Source: Clostridiaceae bacterium
GTDB taxonomy: Bacteria > Bacillota > Clostridia > Saccharofermentanales > DTU023
NCBI GenBank assembly: GCA_012838795.1
Contig: DUOO01000063.1
Span: forward strand, 1 to 64,000
DNA length: 64,000 nucleotides
Direction: 5' to 3'
The translations under genes and the position numbers were made by a program. The first letter of the stretch is position 1, and each line of letters begins with the position of its first letter. Below are positions 8,522 through 19,386 of this stretch, in pieces. Under the pieces are notes generated by a model, which saw nothing but the letters and a program-made list of their open reading frames with translations, had not been told where the DNA came from and made no database searches.

Positions 8522-9745
8522 ATGCAAAAAATTAAGATGACTACACCGATTGTCGAAATAGACGGTGATGAAATGACAAGAGTAATTTGGCAAATGATTA
8601 AAGATCAATTAATTCTGCCTTTTGTTGAGTTGAAAAGTGAATATTATGATTTATCTTTAACAGAGCGTGACAGAACTGATGATCAGATTACCGTTGATGC
8701 AGCTTTTGCATGCAAAAAATATGGTGTAGGTGTTAAATGTGCAACTATAACTGCAAATGCCCAACGTCAAGAAGAGTATAATTTGAAACAACTTCATCCC
8801 AGTCCGAATGCAACTCTCAGAGGACTTCTTGACGGTACAATTTTCCGTACTCCGATAATGGTTAATAATATCTCGCCGGTTGTTAAACCGTGGAAAAAAC
8901 CGATAACCATTGCGCGTCATGCTTATGGCGACGTTTATAAAAACACTGAGCTTCGCACGACCGAATCCGGTACAGCCTTTTTAACTTTTATCGGTGATTC
9001 CGGTGACATAAAAACCGAATTAATCCAAAAGCTTCCCGGCAATGCCGTACTTCAAGGTATGCATAATCTTGAAGAGTCAATAGAAAAATATGCACACAGT
9101 TGTTTCCGCTTTGCTTTAGACTCTAAACAGGATCTTTGGTTTTCAACTAAAGATACGATTTCAAAAACATATGACGGTGCTTTCAAAGAAATCTTCCAAA
9201 ATATTTTTGAAGCGGAATACCAAGATGCTTTTGCAGAAGCAGGTATCGAATATTTCTACACTTTAATTGATGATGCAGTTGCCAGAGTCATCAGATCTGA
9301 AGGCGGATACATATGGGCGTGTAAAAACTATGACGGTGATGTGATGAGCGATATGGTTTCCGCGGCTTTCGGCAGTTTGGCGATGATGAGTTCTGTTTTA
9401 GTCTCACCGGACGGAACCTATGAATATGAAGCTGCTCATGGAACTGTTACCAGACATTATTACAGATATCGTGACGGAGAAAAAACATCAACCAATCCGA
9501 TGGCAACTATTTTTGCCTGGGGCGGTGCTCTGGAAAAACGAGGTGAACTTGACAATTTGCCGGAGCTGGAACTTTTTGGCAAATTATTATGTGAAACTTC
9601 AGTCACGACAATTGAAGACGGAATTATGACAGGTGATTTGATCAACACAGCTGAAGGAGATAATTTGCAAAAAGTAAATACAGAAGAGTTTTTGGCCGCA
9701 GTCAGAGAAAGGCTTGAAGCACTTCTACAAACTAAAGAGGTATAA
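8522..9745 (+). CDS. icd: NADP-dependent isocitrate dehydrogenase (eukaryotic-like type)
   Basis: TPIVEIDGDEMTRVIWQMIKDQLILPF...SPNATLRGLLDGTIFRTPI...YEYEAAHGTVTRHYY. Confidence 0.95.
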   Translation: MQKIKMTTPIVEIDGDEMTRVIWQMIKDQLILPFVELKSEYYDLSLTERDRTDDQITVDAAFACKKYGVGVKCATITANAQRQEEYNLKQLHPSPNATLRGLLDGTIFRTPIMVNNISPVVKPWKKPITIARHAYGDVYKNTELRTTESGTAFLTFIGDSGDIKTELIQKLPGNAVLQGMHNLEESIEKYAHSCFRFALDSKQDLWFSTKDTISKTYDGAFKEIFQNIFEAEYQDAFAEAGIEYFYTLIDDAVARVIRSEGGYIWACKNYDGDVMSDMVSAAFGSLAMMSSVLVSPDGTYEYEAAHGTVTRHYYRYRDGEKTSTNPMATIFAWGGALEKRGELDNLPELELFGKLLCETSVTTIEDGIMTGDLINTAEGDNLQKVNTEEFLAAVRERLEALLQTKEV

Positions 9746-9749
9746 AACA

Positions 9750-10037
9750 ATGAGTCAATCAGTAAAATATAATGCTGTTGTGACAGTTCTCGGAAAAGAT
9801 CGGGTCGGTATCATTGCAGGTGTAACCGGAGTTCTGGCAAATTTAAACATAAATATTTCCGATATTTCTCAAACTATTCTTAAAGATATGTTCACGATGA
9901 TTATGTTGGTCGATACGATGAACAGTACATATGACTTTGATAAAATCAGAGAAGAACTCAAATTATTAGGCGAAAAAATGAATTTAGAAATTCGTATTCA
10001 ACATAAAGAGATTTTTAATGCGATGCAACGTATTTGA
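9750..10037 (+). CDS. ACT-domain protein (UPF0237)
   Basis: YNAVVTVLGKDRVGIIAGVTGVLANLNINISDISQTI; start taken at ATG 9750. Confidence 0.9.
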   Translation: MSQSVKYNAVVTVLGKDRVGIIAGVTGVLANLNINISDISQTILKDMFTMIMLVDTMNSTYDFDKIREELKLLGEKMNLEIRIQHKEIFNAMQRI

Positions 10038-10047
10038 GTGGTGAATT

Positions 10048-11406
10048 ATGTTTGAAAACTTTGAAATTTTGGAAACTATAAATATGTTTCGTAATCAGCA
10101 TCTTGATGTACGAACTATTACTATGGGAATTAATTTGTTAGATTGTGCTGCTGAATCCGCAGAAACGGCTTGCCGAAGAATATACGATAAAATTACGAAA
10201 AGGGCGGAACATCTTGTAGATACTGCAGATCAGATTAGCCGCGAATTCGGTGTGCCCATTATTCATAAACGAATTTCCGTTACGCCTATTTCGTTAGTAG
10301 CCGGTGCTTCTGATGCTGATAATTATGCCTGTTTTGCAAAAACCTTAGATAAAGCTTCTAAAACAATCGGTGTAAATTTTATCGGAGGTTTTTCTGCTCT
10401 GGTTCAAAAAGGGTTTACCGCCGCCGACCTTAAAATAATTAATTCGATACCTCAAGCCTTGGCGGAGACCGATCAAGTCTGTGCCTCGATAAATCTTGCC
10501 TCGACTAAATCCGGTATTAATATGGATGCCGTAGCTTTGATGGGGAAAATAATTAAAGAATGTGCTGAGTTAACAAAGGATACGAATGCGTATGGTTGCG
10601 CTAAGTTAGTAGTTTTTGCTAATGCTCCTGAAGACAATCCGTTTATGGCAGGTGCTTTTACCGGAGTAGGTGAACCGGAATGTGCGATTAATGTAGGAGT
10701 TAGCGGTCCGGGAGTAATTTTGGCAGCATTAAAAGAAGTTCCAGGTCAACCCTTGGATGTAGTTGCTGAAACTATTAAGCGTACAGCATTTAAGGTGACC
10801 AGAGTAGGTCAATTAGTGGCAGAGCAGGCAGCTCAACGTTTAAATGCACCATTTGGAACTATCGACTTATCCTTAGCACCAACTCCGGTAGTTGGTGATT
10901 CGATTGCGCGTATTTTAGAAGAAATTGGTGTAGATACTTGCGGAGCTTGGGGAACAACAGCAGCCTTGGCAATGTTGAATGATGCTGTAAAAAAGGGCGG
11001 TACGATGGCTTCATCCCATGTAGGAGGTCTGTCCGGTGCATTCATTCCTGTCAGTGAAGATGAAGGAATGATTGCAGCTGTAGAATCAGGTACTTTAAGT
11101 TTAGAAAAGCTTGAAGCGATGACTTGTGTTTGCTCTGTCGGAATAGATATGGTTGCAATTCCTGGTGACTCTCCGGCCACGACAATTTCCGGTATAATTG
11201 CGGATGAGATGGCCGTCGGGGTTTTTAATAATAAGACAACTGCAGTGCGAATTATTCCGGTTCCCGGTAAAGTTGCAGGTGATAAAGTTGTCTATGGCGG
11301 TCTTTGGGGTGAAGCACCGATCATGCAAGTAAATCCGTCAGGTTCGGTACGTTTAATTGAACGTGGTGGCAGAATTCCGGCACCTATTCACAGTATGAGA
11401 AATTAA
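10048..11406 (+). CDS. PFL-family protein (DUF711/UPF0210)
   Basis: [14 protein letters not shown]...[18 protein letters not shown]...; adjacent to its usual ACT partner. Confidence 0.9.
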   Translation: MFENFEILETINMFRNQHLDVRTITMGINLLDCAAESAETACRRIYDKITKRAEHLVDTADQISREFGVPIIHKRISVTPISLVAGASDADNYACFAKTLDKASKTIGVNFIGGFSALVQKGFTAADLKIINSIPQALAETDQVCASINLASTKSGINMDAVALMGKIIKECAELTKDTNAYGCAKLVVFANAPEDNPFMAGAFTGVGEPECAINVGVSGPGVILAALKEVPGQPLDVVAETIKRTAFKVTRVGQLVAEQAAQRLNAPFGTIDLSLAPTPVVGDSIARILEEIGVDTCGAWGTTAALAMLNDAVKKGGTMASSHVGGLSGAFIPVSEDEGMIAAVESGTLSLEKLEAMTCVCSVGIDMVAIPGDSPATTISGIIADEMAVGVFNNKTTAVRIIPVPGKVAGDKVVYGGLWGEAPIMQVNPSGSVRLIERGGRIPAPIHSMRN

Positions 11407-11593
11407 GAATAGACATTTCCCAATAGTAAAACTAAATGCCGATAATATAAAATAATACAATAATAACTATAATTTGCTGATTAATCTATATAACAAAGTG
11501 GCAGGCTTGCTTATTTGATGATATAATTCATAATGGATTTTTATGGGTCATTTATCATGGGCAATCCTGATAAATTTAGTTAAAGAGGTTAAA

Positions 11594-13069
11594 ATGAGCA
11601 AATTAGGAATTCAGGATGTTACGGTACGTGATGGTAATCAATCGATTTTGGCAACACGTATGAAACGAGAAGATATCCTTGCGATTGCCGCTGCTTTGGA
11701 CAAAGTCGGCTTTTATTCATTAGAAGTATGGGGTGGAGCTACATTTGATTCTGCTTACCGTTTTTTGAATCAAAGTGCTTGGGAAAATTTAAGAGAGATT
11801 AATAAAGCGACTCCAAATACAAAATTGTCGATGTTACTCAGAGGACAAAATGTTGTAGGGTATCATCATTATGATAATGATACTTTGGAACGATTTATTC
11901 GTTTAACGATTGAAAACGGAATTGATATTTTACGTGTATTTGATGCTTTGAATGATCCCGATAATTTGAGAAATGCATTTAAGTTTACAAAAAAACACGG
12001 CGGACATTTACAGGCTGCGATAGCTTATACAGTTAGCCCGGTTCACAATAATGATTATTATATCAAATTGGTTAAAACTTACGAATCTATGGGAGCAGAT
12101 TCGATATGTATTAAAGACATGTCGGGAATAATTACACCGCAAACGGCATATGAATTAGTTTCGGCAATTAAGCAAGCTACGGATCTTCCGTTGAATTTGC
12201 ATTCACATACAACGGCGAATGCTACGTCTTTGGTGATGGAACAAGCGATGAAAGCGGGCGTTGATGTTGTAGATGGTTGTATTTCGCCTTTCTCAGGCGG
12301 AACGGCACATTTGGCTGATGAAACATTACTTGAGGCTGCTAAGCTGGCAGGGCGGAAAACGGCGCTGAATATGGAAGCTTTAGATGAAGCTTATGAATTA
12401 GCAAATTCAATAGTAGAAAAATATATTGAATCGGGTGATCTCCGTGTTCGTTCATTGATTCCCAATCCTAAAATTTTGAAATATCAGGTTCCGGGTGGAA
12501 TGTTGTCAAATTTATTGAGTCAATTAGAGCAACAAAAACAATCACATAAATTAAATGATGTTTTGCAAGAAATACCTAAGGTCAGAAAAGATATGGGCTA
12601 TCCGCCGTTAGTAACCCCCTTATCGCAAATGGTAGGAACACAAGCAGTGTTTAATGTTTTGCTCGGTGAGCGTTATAAAATTGTACCAAATGAAATTAAG
12701 GACTATGTTCAAGGACTATATGGGCAAGCTCCGGGTGAATTGAATCAGGATATTGTTAATCATATAAGGCAACAGTCTGAAAAAAAAGAAGCTGTTTTGC
12801 CGGAAGATCTGCCATTTCTTTATGAGAAAAATAAAAAGGTGATGCAAGAATTTCTGGAAAGAGAACCGGAAGAAGAAGAAGTTGTAGCATATACAATCTT
12901 CCCCGAACCGGTGAAAAACTTCTATCTTAATTCTATTGAAGTTGATTCCGAAGATTCTGAATATAAAGTCGAATCGCAAGCAGAGCAAGCTTCTTTTACA
13001 TCAAATAATACAAAACGAACCGATCCTGCTGAACCGATTGCGTTCCGTATGGTTTTGCCAACAACTTAA
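11594..13069 (+). CDS. oadA: Oxaloacetate decarboxylase alpha / pyruvate carboxylase subunit B-like carboxyltransferase, copy 1
   Basis: LGIQDVTVRDGNQSILATRM...EVWGGATFDSAYRFL...MLLRGQN...HSHTT; start taken at ATG 11594; no fused biotin domain. Confidence 0.88.
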   Translation: MSKLGIQDVTVRDGNQSILATRMKREDILAIAAALDKVGFYSLEVWGGATFDSAYRFLNQSAWENLREINKATPNTKLSMLLRGQNVVGYHHYDNDTLERFIRLTIENGIDILRVFDALNDPDNLRNAFKFTKKHGGHLQAAIAYTVSPVHNNDYYIKLVKTYESMGADSICIKDMSGIITPQTAYELVSAIKQATDLPLNLHSHTTANATSLVMEQAMKAGVDVVDGCISPFSGGTAHLADETLLEAAKLAGRKTALNMEALDEAYELANSIVEKYIESGDLRVRSLIPNPKILKYQVPGGMLSNLLSQLEQQKQSHKLNDVLQEIPKVRKDMGYPPLVTPLSQMVGTQAVFNVLLGERYKIVPNEIKDYVQGLYGQAPGELNQDIVNHIRQQSEKKEAVLPEDLPFLYEKNKKVMQEFLEREPEEEEVVAYTIFPEPVKNFYLNSIEVDSEDSEYKVESQAEQASFTSNNTKRTDPAEPIAFRMVLPTT

Positions 13070-13078
13070 GGAGAGATA

Positions 13079-13399
13079 ATGATGAAAAATTTAATTGTCT
13101 TACTGGAAAAATATAGTATGGGAGACGGAATTATTGTTTCCATATTTTCGATGTTGATAGTCTTTTTAATATTATTACTTTTAACAATAATTGTTATGCT
13201 TTTAAAATATATCCCTTTCAAAGATACGGAGAAAACTAATGCAAAGCCTGTGCCAGTTGCTGCTCAAAATGATGCAGTCACATCATTGTCAGCTGCGGAT
13301 GAAGAAGAACGTATGGTAGCGATGCTGGCTGCTTCCTGTTTAGCTAAAGACGAAATAGACGGTGATGTCAGAGTTGTTTCAGTAGAACGAACAAAATAA
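13079..13399 (+). CDS. Decarboxylase Na+ pump gamma subunit-like (OadG)
   Basis: Single N-terminal TM then acidic tail; position between oadA and biotin carrier. Confidence 0.7.
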   Translation: MMKNLIVLLEKYSMGDGIIVSIFSMLIVFLILLLLTIIVMLLKYIPFKDTEKTNAKPVPVAAQNDAVTSLSAADEEERMVAMLAASCLAKDEIDGDVRVVSVERTK

Positions 13400-13449
13400 A
13401 CAAAGTTTATTGTTAATATATTATTTTAATCAGATTTTTAGGAGGAATC

Positions 13450-13797
13450 ATGAAAACATATCGTGTAGCAGTAGGTGACAAAGAATATATTGTCAAAGTT
13501 GAAGAAGTAGCTGAAGGCACAGTAGTTCAGGAGACAGTTGCCTCCGCTCCTGCCGCTTCGGCAGATGTTGTTGCTGGCGGAGATGCTGAGATAATTGAAG
13601 CACCTTTACAAGGTTTGATTTTATCAGTCAATGTAAAACCGGGAGATGCTGTCAAAACAGGAGACACTGTTCTGATTATTGAAGCAATGAAGTTGGAAAA
13701 TGAAGTTGTTGCTCCGCAAGATGGAGTAATTCAACAAGTCTTTGTTACTCAAGGACAAACTGTTGATGCCGAAGATGCTCTTTACAGTATAGCTTAG
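13450..13797 (+). CDS. Biotin carboxyl carrier protein of decarboxylase
   Basis: EAPLQGLILSVNVKPGDAVKTGDTVLIIEAMKLENEVVAPQDGVI. Confidence 0.9.
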   Translation: MKTYRVAVGDKEYIVKVEEVAEGTVVQETVASAPAASADVVAGGDAEIIEAPLQGLILSVNVKPGDAVKTGDTVLIIEAMKLENEVVAPQDGVIQQVFVTQGQTVDAEDALYSIA

Positions 13798-13809
13798 CGA
13801 GGTGTTGTC

Positions 13810-14928
13810 ATGTTAGATATGATCGTCGATTTTTTTAAGTCCAGCGGTCTTTTTGCTCTTGATCTCAGAACAGGTATTATGTTGATAGTTGCCTGTATCT
13901 TATTGTATTTAGCCATTAAAAAAGGATATGAACCTTATTTGCTCATCCCGATTGCGTTCGGCATGTTATTAGCGAATCTGCCTTTGGGCGAAATGAGTTC
14001 ACATGATGAAGGAGGTTTGTTATACTACCTTTATCAAGGCGTAAGTTTAGGAATCTACCCGCCGTTAATATTCTTAGGAGTCGGAGCTTCGACCGATTTC
14101 GGACCGTTAATTGCTAATCCGAAAAGTATGCTCTTAGGCGCTGTTGCTCAATTGGGAATTTTTGCGGCATTTTTAGGTGCTATTGCACTCGGATTTACAC
14201 CCCAAGAAGCTTCTTCAATCGGGATAATCGGTGGTGCAGACGGACCTACAGCCCTCTATTTAACCAGTAAACTTGCACCTCATCTTTTAGGTGCGATTGC
14301 AATTGCTGCTTATTCTTACATGGCTTTGGTTCCGGTAATTCAGCCGCCCATTATGAGACTTTTGACGACTAAGGAAGAACGTCAAATCGAAATGAAAAGT
14401 GTACGTAAAGTGTCACAAGGTGAAAAAATCTTATTCCCGATCATTACAACTATAGTGGTCAGTATACTTGTTCCATCAGCTACTCCTTTAGTTGGGATGT
14501 TGATGCTTGGTAACTTGATCAAAGAATCAGGTGTAGTTCCTCATTTGATTACAGCAGCCAAAGATACAATTATGTACACGGTTACAATTTTACTGGGAAC
14601 AACGGTTGGTGCTACCGCATCATCCGACAGATTCCTGCAGCCGCAAACTTTAGGCATTTTAGCAATGGGTTTGGTTGCTTTTGCACTTGGCACTGCCGGC
14701 GGGGTTCTTTTCGCTAAACTGATGAATCTGTTCAGTAAAGAAAAGGTTAATCCTTTAATCGGTTCGGCAGGTGTTTCCGCTGTACCGATGGCAGCCAGAG
14801 TTTCGCAAAAAGTAGGTCAGGAAGAGAATCCGCGTAATTTCTTGCTTATGCATGCTATGGGTCCGAATGTTGCCGGAGTTATCGGTTCAGCTGTTGCTGC
14901 CGGTCTTTTGTTGAATTTGTTTGGTTAA
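13810..14928 (+). CDS. oadB: Na+-translocating decarboxylase beta subunit, copy 1
   Basis: [35 protein letters not shown]...[15 protein letters not shown]; polytopic. Confidence 0.93.
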   Translation: MLDMIVDFFKSSGLFALDLRTGIMLIVACILLYLAIKKGYEPYLLIPIAFGMLLANLPLGEMSSHDEGGLLYYLYQGVSLGIYPPLIFLGVGASTDFGPLIANPKSMLLGAVAQLGIFAAFLGAIALGFTPQEASSIGIIGGADGPTALYLTSKLAPHLLGAIAIAAYSYMALVPVIQPPIMRLLTTKEERQIEMKSVRKVSQGEKILFPIITTIVVSILVPSATPLVGMLMLGNLIKESGVVPHLITAAKDTIMYTVTILLGTTVGATASSDRFLQPQTLGILAMGLVAFALGTAGGVLFAKLMNLFSKEKVNPLIGSAGVSAVPMAARVSQKVGQEENPRNFLLMHAMGPNVAGVIGSAVAAGLLLNLFG

Positions 14929-14954
14929 AGAAAAAAGATATTTGTTTAGATAAT

Positions 14955-14983
14955 AAAGGGATGTCTGACATCCCTTTTTTTAT
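14955..14983 (+). terminator. Intrinsic terminator after oadB copy 1
   Basis: AAAGGGATGT-ctg-ACATCCCTTTTTTT. Confidence 0.92.
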
Positions 14984-15013
14984 TTACGGTTTATTATTGT
15001 TTTAATAAAATGA

Positions 15014-15676
15014 TTAATAATCGAAAAGGTCATCCAATCCTTCTAATGTTGAGTTAAAGGTATTGGCTGCGGAGCACAAACATGCAGCGCAAGCAATAGT
15101 AACGATTAAACTTAAGCCAAGTCCTACTGCACTTACAACAATTCCGGCAGTGGCCATACCGGAATTCGGATTTTGTTTTTTGGAGATAATTCCTAATATA
15201 AGTCCGATTATCCCGCAAATTATTCCGATAATGCCTGCCCACGGATAAACAAAAATAGTAAGAACTACAGATAAGATAAATGCCAGAACTGAGGCTGAGC
15301 CTAATACTAATGAAGCGATCGTTTTACCGTCAGTAGGAGCCGAAGGACCTCCTCCGGGGTGGGGATATTGACCGGGAGCTCCTTGCGGTTGTTGATATTG
15401 TTGTCCGCCTGCTTGATAGGGCGACTGTCCCGGCTGATAAGGAGGTTGTCCCGGTTGATAGGGCTGTTGTTCCGGTTGATAAGACGGTTGATAGGATGAC
15501 TGTCCCTGCTGATAGGGTGACTGTCCAGGTTGTTGATTTTGGACAGGTGGCTGGGGCGATGCTTGCGATTGATAAGGATTACCCTGAGATTGCGCATGTG
15601 ATTGTTGGTAAGGTGATTGATTTGCGGGAGATTGCATTTGTTCATTTCTATTTTCCGGATTATTATTTTGATTCAT
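15014..15676 (-). CDS. Pro/Gln-rich N-terminus plus DUF4190-like two-TM membrane protein
   Basis: Repeated PYQPGQ/SPYQQ; GKTIASLVLGSASVLAFILS...GIIGLILGIISKKQNPNSGMATAGIVVSAVGLGLS. Confidence 0.75.
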   Translation of the reverse strand: MNQNNNPENRNEQMQSPANQSPYQQSHAQSQGNPYQSQASPQPPVQNQQPGQSPYQQGQSSYQPSYQPEQQPYQPGQPPYQPGQSPYQAGGQQYQQPQGAPGQYPHPGGGPSAPTDGKTIASLVLGSASVLAFILSVVLTIFVYPWAGIIGIICGIIGLILGIISKKQNPNSGMATAGIVVSAVGLGLSLIVTIACAACLCSAANTFNSTLEGLDDLFDY

Positions 15677-15805
15677 AACTGTCTCCTTTTTTATTGTATT
15701 ATTTGAATAACAACTATATATATGTTGTATTTTTTAAGTTTACTAAACTTACTGGTAAACATCAATATTAATTCATTTTGATGTCGTTAACAGTAGTTAA
15801 ATTTA

Positions 15806-16921
15806 TTATAATAGCATCGCAATTAACACTGAACCGGCAATAATTGAACCGATTTGTCCCGATACATTAGCGCTTATTGCCGGCATGAGAATAAAATTTG
15901 TCGGATCTTCTTTGACGGCCATTTTCTGGATAACTCTTGCCGACATCGGAAATGCTGAAATACCGCATGCACCGATCATCGGATTAAGTTTTTCTTTGAG
16001 GAAAATATTTATTATTTTCGCTAATAATACTCCGCCGACTGTATCAAAAACAAAAGCCAATAATCCGATAAAGAGGATTAATATTGTTTCTAAAGCTACA
16101 AAGCGTTCAGCGACCATCGTAGATCCGATTGTAACTCCCATTAATAAAGTTACAATGTTAGCTAATTCTTTTTGAGCTGTTTCGGACAAAGAATTAACGA
16201 CTAAAGATTCACGCAATAGATTGCCGAACATCAATGAACCGATTAAAGGGGTAGAGCTGGGAGCGATAAATCCCGCTACAATAGTAACGATGATCGGAAA
16301 AGAAATTTTAATGCTCTTTTTTACCGTCAAATCATAATCAGCATCCATACGGATTAAACGTTCTTGTCTTGAAGTCAATAATTTGATTACCGGCGGTTGG
16401 ATAATCGGAACTAATGCCATATATGAATATGCGGCAACGGTAATAGGTCCTAAATATTTTTGAGCAAATAAACCGGCAACATAGATAGAAGTAGGCCCGT
16501 CGGCTGCACCGATAATACCGATAGCGACCGATTCTCTTAAAGTAAACATCCCGGTGGCATTGGCTAATAACATAGCTACAAAAATACCCATTTGTGCCGC
16601 AGCTCCAAATAATAACATAACCGGACGCTTGAACAGTGGTGAAAAATCGATCATAGCACCGATACCGATGAAGATTAATACCGGGAATAATTCATTGGCA
16701 ATACCGGCATTATAAAGAACATTTAACCAGCCACCTTCAATGACGGAAGAAGAGAGAGGGATATTGGCCAGAATACAGCCAACACCCATCGGTAATAATA
16801 AAACAGGTTCATATTCTTTTTTGATGGCAAGATAGATCAGAAGGATTCCAATTGCTAACATAATGCCATGTTTCCATGTGAAATTAGTAAATCCGGCAAT
16901 TAAACTTTGCAAAGCTTCCAT
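15806..16921 (-). CDS. oadB: Na+-translocating decarboxylase beta subunit, copy 2
   Basis: FPVLIFIGIGAMIDFSPLFKRPVMLLFGAAAQMGIF...AIGIIGAADGPTSIY. Confidence 0.93.
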   Translation of the reverse strand: MEALQSLIAGFTNFTWKHGIMLAIGILLIYLAIKKEYEPVLLLPMGVGCILANIPLSSSVIEGGWLNVLYNAGIANELFPVLIFIGIGAMIDFSPLFKRPVMLLFGAAAQMGIFVAMLLANATGMFTLRESVAIGIIGAADGPTSIYVAGLFAQKYLGPITVAAYSYMALVPIIQPPVIKLLTSRQERLIRMDADYDLTVKKSIKISFPIIVTIVAGFIAPSSTPLIGSLMFGNLLRESLVVNSLSETAQKELANIVTLLMGVTIGSTMVAERFVALETILILFIGLLAFVFDTVGGVLLAKIINIFLKEKLNPMIGACGISAFPMSARVIQKMAVKEDPTNFILMPAISANVSGQIGSIIAGSVLIAMLL

Positions 16922-16966
16922 TATTAAATACCTTTCTTATGAACGAATTATCAGAAAAAATTCGAG

Positions 16967-17371
16967 CTATATCAAAACGATCAGAATCTGAGATGTTTCT
17001 ACTTTCGATCCGGTTTCAATATAAATCTGATTTACGGTGCCTGCCTGAGGAGCAACTATCGCGTTTTCCATTTTCATCGCTTCAATGACACATAATTTTT
17101 GATCTTTTTGAACTTGGTCGCCGATGTTTACCGACACTTCAATTACAGATCCCGGCATAGGAGAGACGACTTTTATACCTTCAGATTCTATGCCGGACAT
17201 AGATGAAGAAGTTGCAGGAGAAAGTGATGCAGATGCAGTTGTTTTCTCTTCTACTGTTTGTGCGGCGGTCACAGCCATGACCGGTGTGTCGGTAATATTG
17301 AGCATACGGGCCTCACCGCGTTCTACTTCGACCAGATAATCTTTTCCGTTTAATGATACTTTATATTTCAT
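16967..17371 (-). CDS. Biotin carboxyl carrier protein, copy 2
   Basis: [44 protein letters not shown]. Confidence 0.9.
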   Translation of the reverse strand: MKYKVSLNGKDYLVEVERGEARMLNITDTPVMAVTAAQTVEEKTTASASLSPATSSSMSGIESEGIKVVSPMPGSVIEVSVNIGDQVQKDQKLCVIEAMKMENAIVAPQAGTVNQIYIETGSKVETSQILIVLI

Positions 17372-17418
17372 TTTAACCTCACGTAATTAATATTTTTATA
17401 TTCTTTTCGTTTTAATTT

Positions 17419-17805
17419 TTATTTTTGTTCTGATTCAAGCGGACGAATGGACTTAAAATACAATTCATTTAATGGTGCTTGCATTTTATCTGCAACAATA
17501 GCTATCAACAGAGTTGCAGTGCGATCATCGACGTTATGCAAATCACATTGACCATAAGCATAAGAAACAGTTCTCAAACTTGAATTTTCAAGAACGTTTT
17601 CTTTTGGAGAAACAGACAATAATGCTTCTTTTTGTTCCGATTTTTTAGAGAAATCATTTTTGTTTGCAGCTTTTTGCATAAGACTGATAATAAGCCAAAA
17701 TAGCATTAATACGATAAAAACTGCAGCGAAACCGATGATTGCAATTAAAATAATTGAGGGATCACTCGGACGATCTGCAGAAGCAGATGCGCAAAATCTT
17801 AACAT
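17419..17805 (-). CDS. Decarboxylase Na+ pump gamma subunit-like (OadG), copy 2
   Basis: N-terminal TM; start codon overlaps the oadA copy 2 stop by one base (TAATG on minus strand). Confidence 0.7.
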   Translation of the reverse strand: MLRFCASASADRPSDPSIILIAIIGFAAVFIVLMLFWLIISLMQKAANKNDFSKKSEQKEALLSVSPKENVLENSSLRTVSYAYGQCDLHNVDDRTATLLIAIVADKMQAPLNELYFKSIRPLESEQK

Positions 17806-19190
17806 TATATTTCCTCCCACTCTTCAATTGTATATTGTACTGTATTTTTCTCTTGTTCTTCTCGCTTTTTAAAGAATTGTTTAGCTATTTGCGGAAACAT
17901 AATATAAGAAAGAACATCTTCTTCCGATCCGGCTAAAGCCCCGATTTTTTCTTTACCTGCAGCCAAACCGTTTTCCATTTTTTCGGCAAAACGGTAAGTG
18001 ATCGGTTTCTGATCTCCGAGGATTTCTTTTTGTAAATCCTGATTGATTTCACCCGGAGCCTTCCCGTATTCACCGCGTAAATATGAAACAATTTCATTAC
18101 TTACGTTAAGGTAACGTTTACCACACAAAACATTTTGTGTAGCTTGAACACCGACCATTTGACTCAGAGGAGTTACTAAGGGGGGATATCCAAAATCCTT
18201 GCGTACCAGAGGAACTTCCGCCAGTACTTCATCAAAACGATCAATAGCATTTAATTCTTTCAATTGTGAAATTAAATTGGAAAGCATTCCGCCCGGAATT
18301 TTATAATTTAATGCATCTGTACGTGTGCCTAAAATATAAGGTTCTATTAAGCCGGATTTAATGTATTGCTGATGTAAAGGCAAGAAAAAATGATCTACTT
18401 CGTTCATTTTTTCAATATTGATTCCGGTTTTATAACCCATTTGTTCCAAAGCGAAAACCATTGTTTCGGTAGCAGGCTGTGAGGTACCGCCGGAAAAAGC
18501 GGAAATTGCCGTGTCAATTACATCGGCTCCTGCTTCAACGGCTTTTAATAACGACATAAACCCCATTCCGGTTGTAGAATGTGTATGAATATGTAACGGT
18601 AATTTTGTTGTTTCTTTTAGGGCGGATACCAACTCAAAAATCTCATACGGTGTGACAACTCCTGCCATATCTTTGATGGCGATTGAACTTGCCCCCATAT
18701 TCTCGATATCCTTTACCATTTGTACATAATTCTCAATATTATGTACCGGACTGGTCGTATAACATATTGCGACTTGAGCTTCAGCTTCATGTTTTCTCGT
18801 TTCTTCAATAGCAATTTTGACATTTCGTAAATCATTTAAAGCATCGAAAATTCGGATTACATCAATACCGTTTTTAATTGAAAGTCGTACAAATTCTCTG
18901 ACCACATCATCCGGATAAGGTTTATAGCCCAGGAGATTTTGTCCGCGTAACAACATTTGTAATTTTGTATCGGGACAGGCTTCTTTAATTTTGCGGAGTC
19001 TCTCCCAAGGATCTTCATTCAGGAAACGCAAGCAACTGTCAAAAGTAGCTCCACCCCAACATTCAAGAGATTCATACCCTACTTGATTTAAAACAGGAAG
19101 AATTTCCTGAAAATCAGAAAAAGGCATTCTGGTTGCCATTTGTGATTGTTGTGCATCACGCAATACTGTTTCTGTGATTCCAATTTTCAT
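17805..19190 (-). CDS. oadA: Oxaloacetate decarboxylase alpha / pyruvate carboxylase subunit B-like carboxyltransferase, copy 2
   Basis: KIGITETVLRDAQQSQMATRM...ECWGGATFDSCLRFL...MLLRGQNLLGYKPY; start taken at ATG 19190. Confidence 0.93.
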   Translation of the reverse strand: MKIGITETVLRDAQQSQMATRMPFSDFQEILPVLNQVGYESLECWGGATFDSCLRFLNEDPWERLRKIKEACPDTKLQMLLRGQNLLGYKPYPDDVVREFVRLSIKNGIDVIRIFDALNDLRNVKIAIEETRKHEAEAQVAICYTTSPVHNIENYVQMVKDIENMGASSIAIKDMAGVVTPYEIFELVSALKETTKLPLHIHTHSTTGMGFMSLLKAVEAGADVIDTAISAFSGGTSQPATETMVFALEQMGYKTGINIEKMNEVDHFFLPLHQQYIKSGLIEPYILGTRTDALNYKIPGGMLSNLISQLKELNAIDRFDEVLAEVPLVRKDFGYPPLVTPLSQMVGVQATQNVLCGKRYLNVSNEIVSYLRGEYGKAPGEINQDLQKEILGDQKPITYRFAEKMENGLAAGKEKIGALAGSEEDVLSYIMFPQIAKQFFKKREEQEKNTVQYTIEEWEEI

Positions 19191-19386
19191 ATTAAGATAC
19201 CTCGATAATATTTTTATGTACAAAAGGTGACAACAAAACAAATTATAATTTTATAATTTTAATTTAATAAGTAATATTGCATTGTTATCATTTATTGTTT
19301 TTAGCTTGATCATTAACAAAAAATAATATTTTCACAATAAAGTTTATCATAAACTGCAACGTTGTCACCATTATTTATTTGAAATC

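Noticed and set aside
15307-15645. Asn/Arg-rich minus-strand ORF
   Set aside because: Shifted-frame reading of the Pro/Gln/Tyr repeat region of the DUF4190-like gene.
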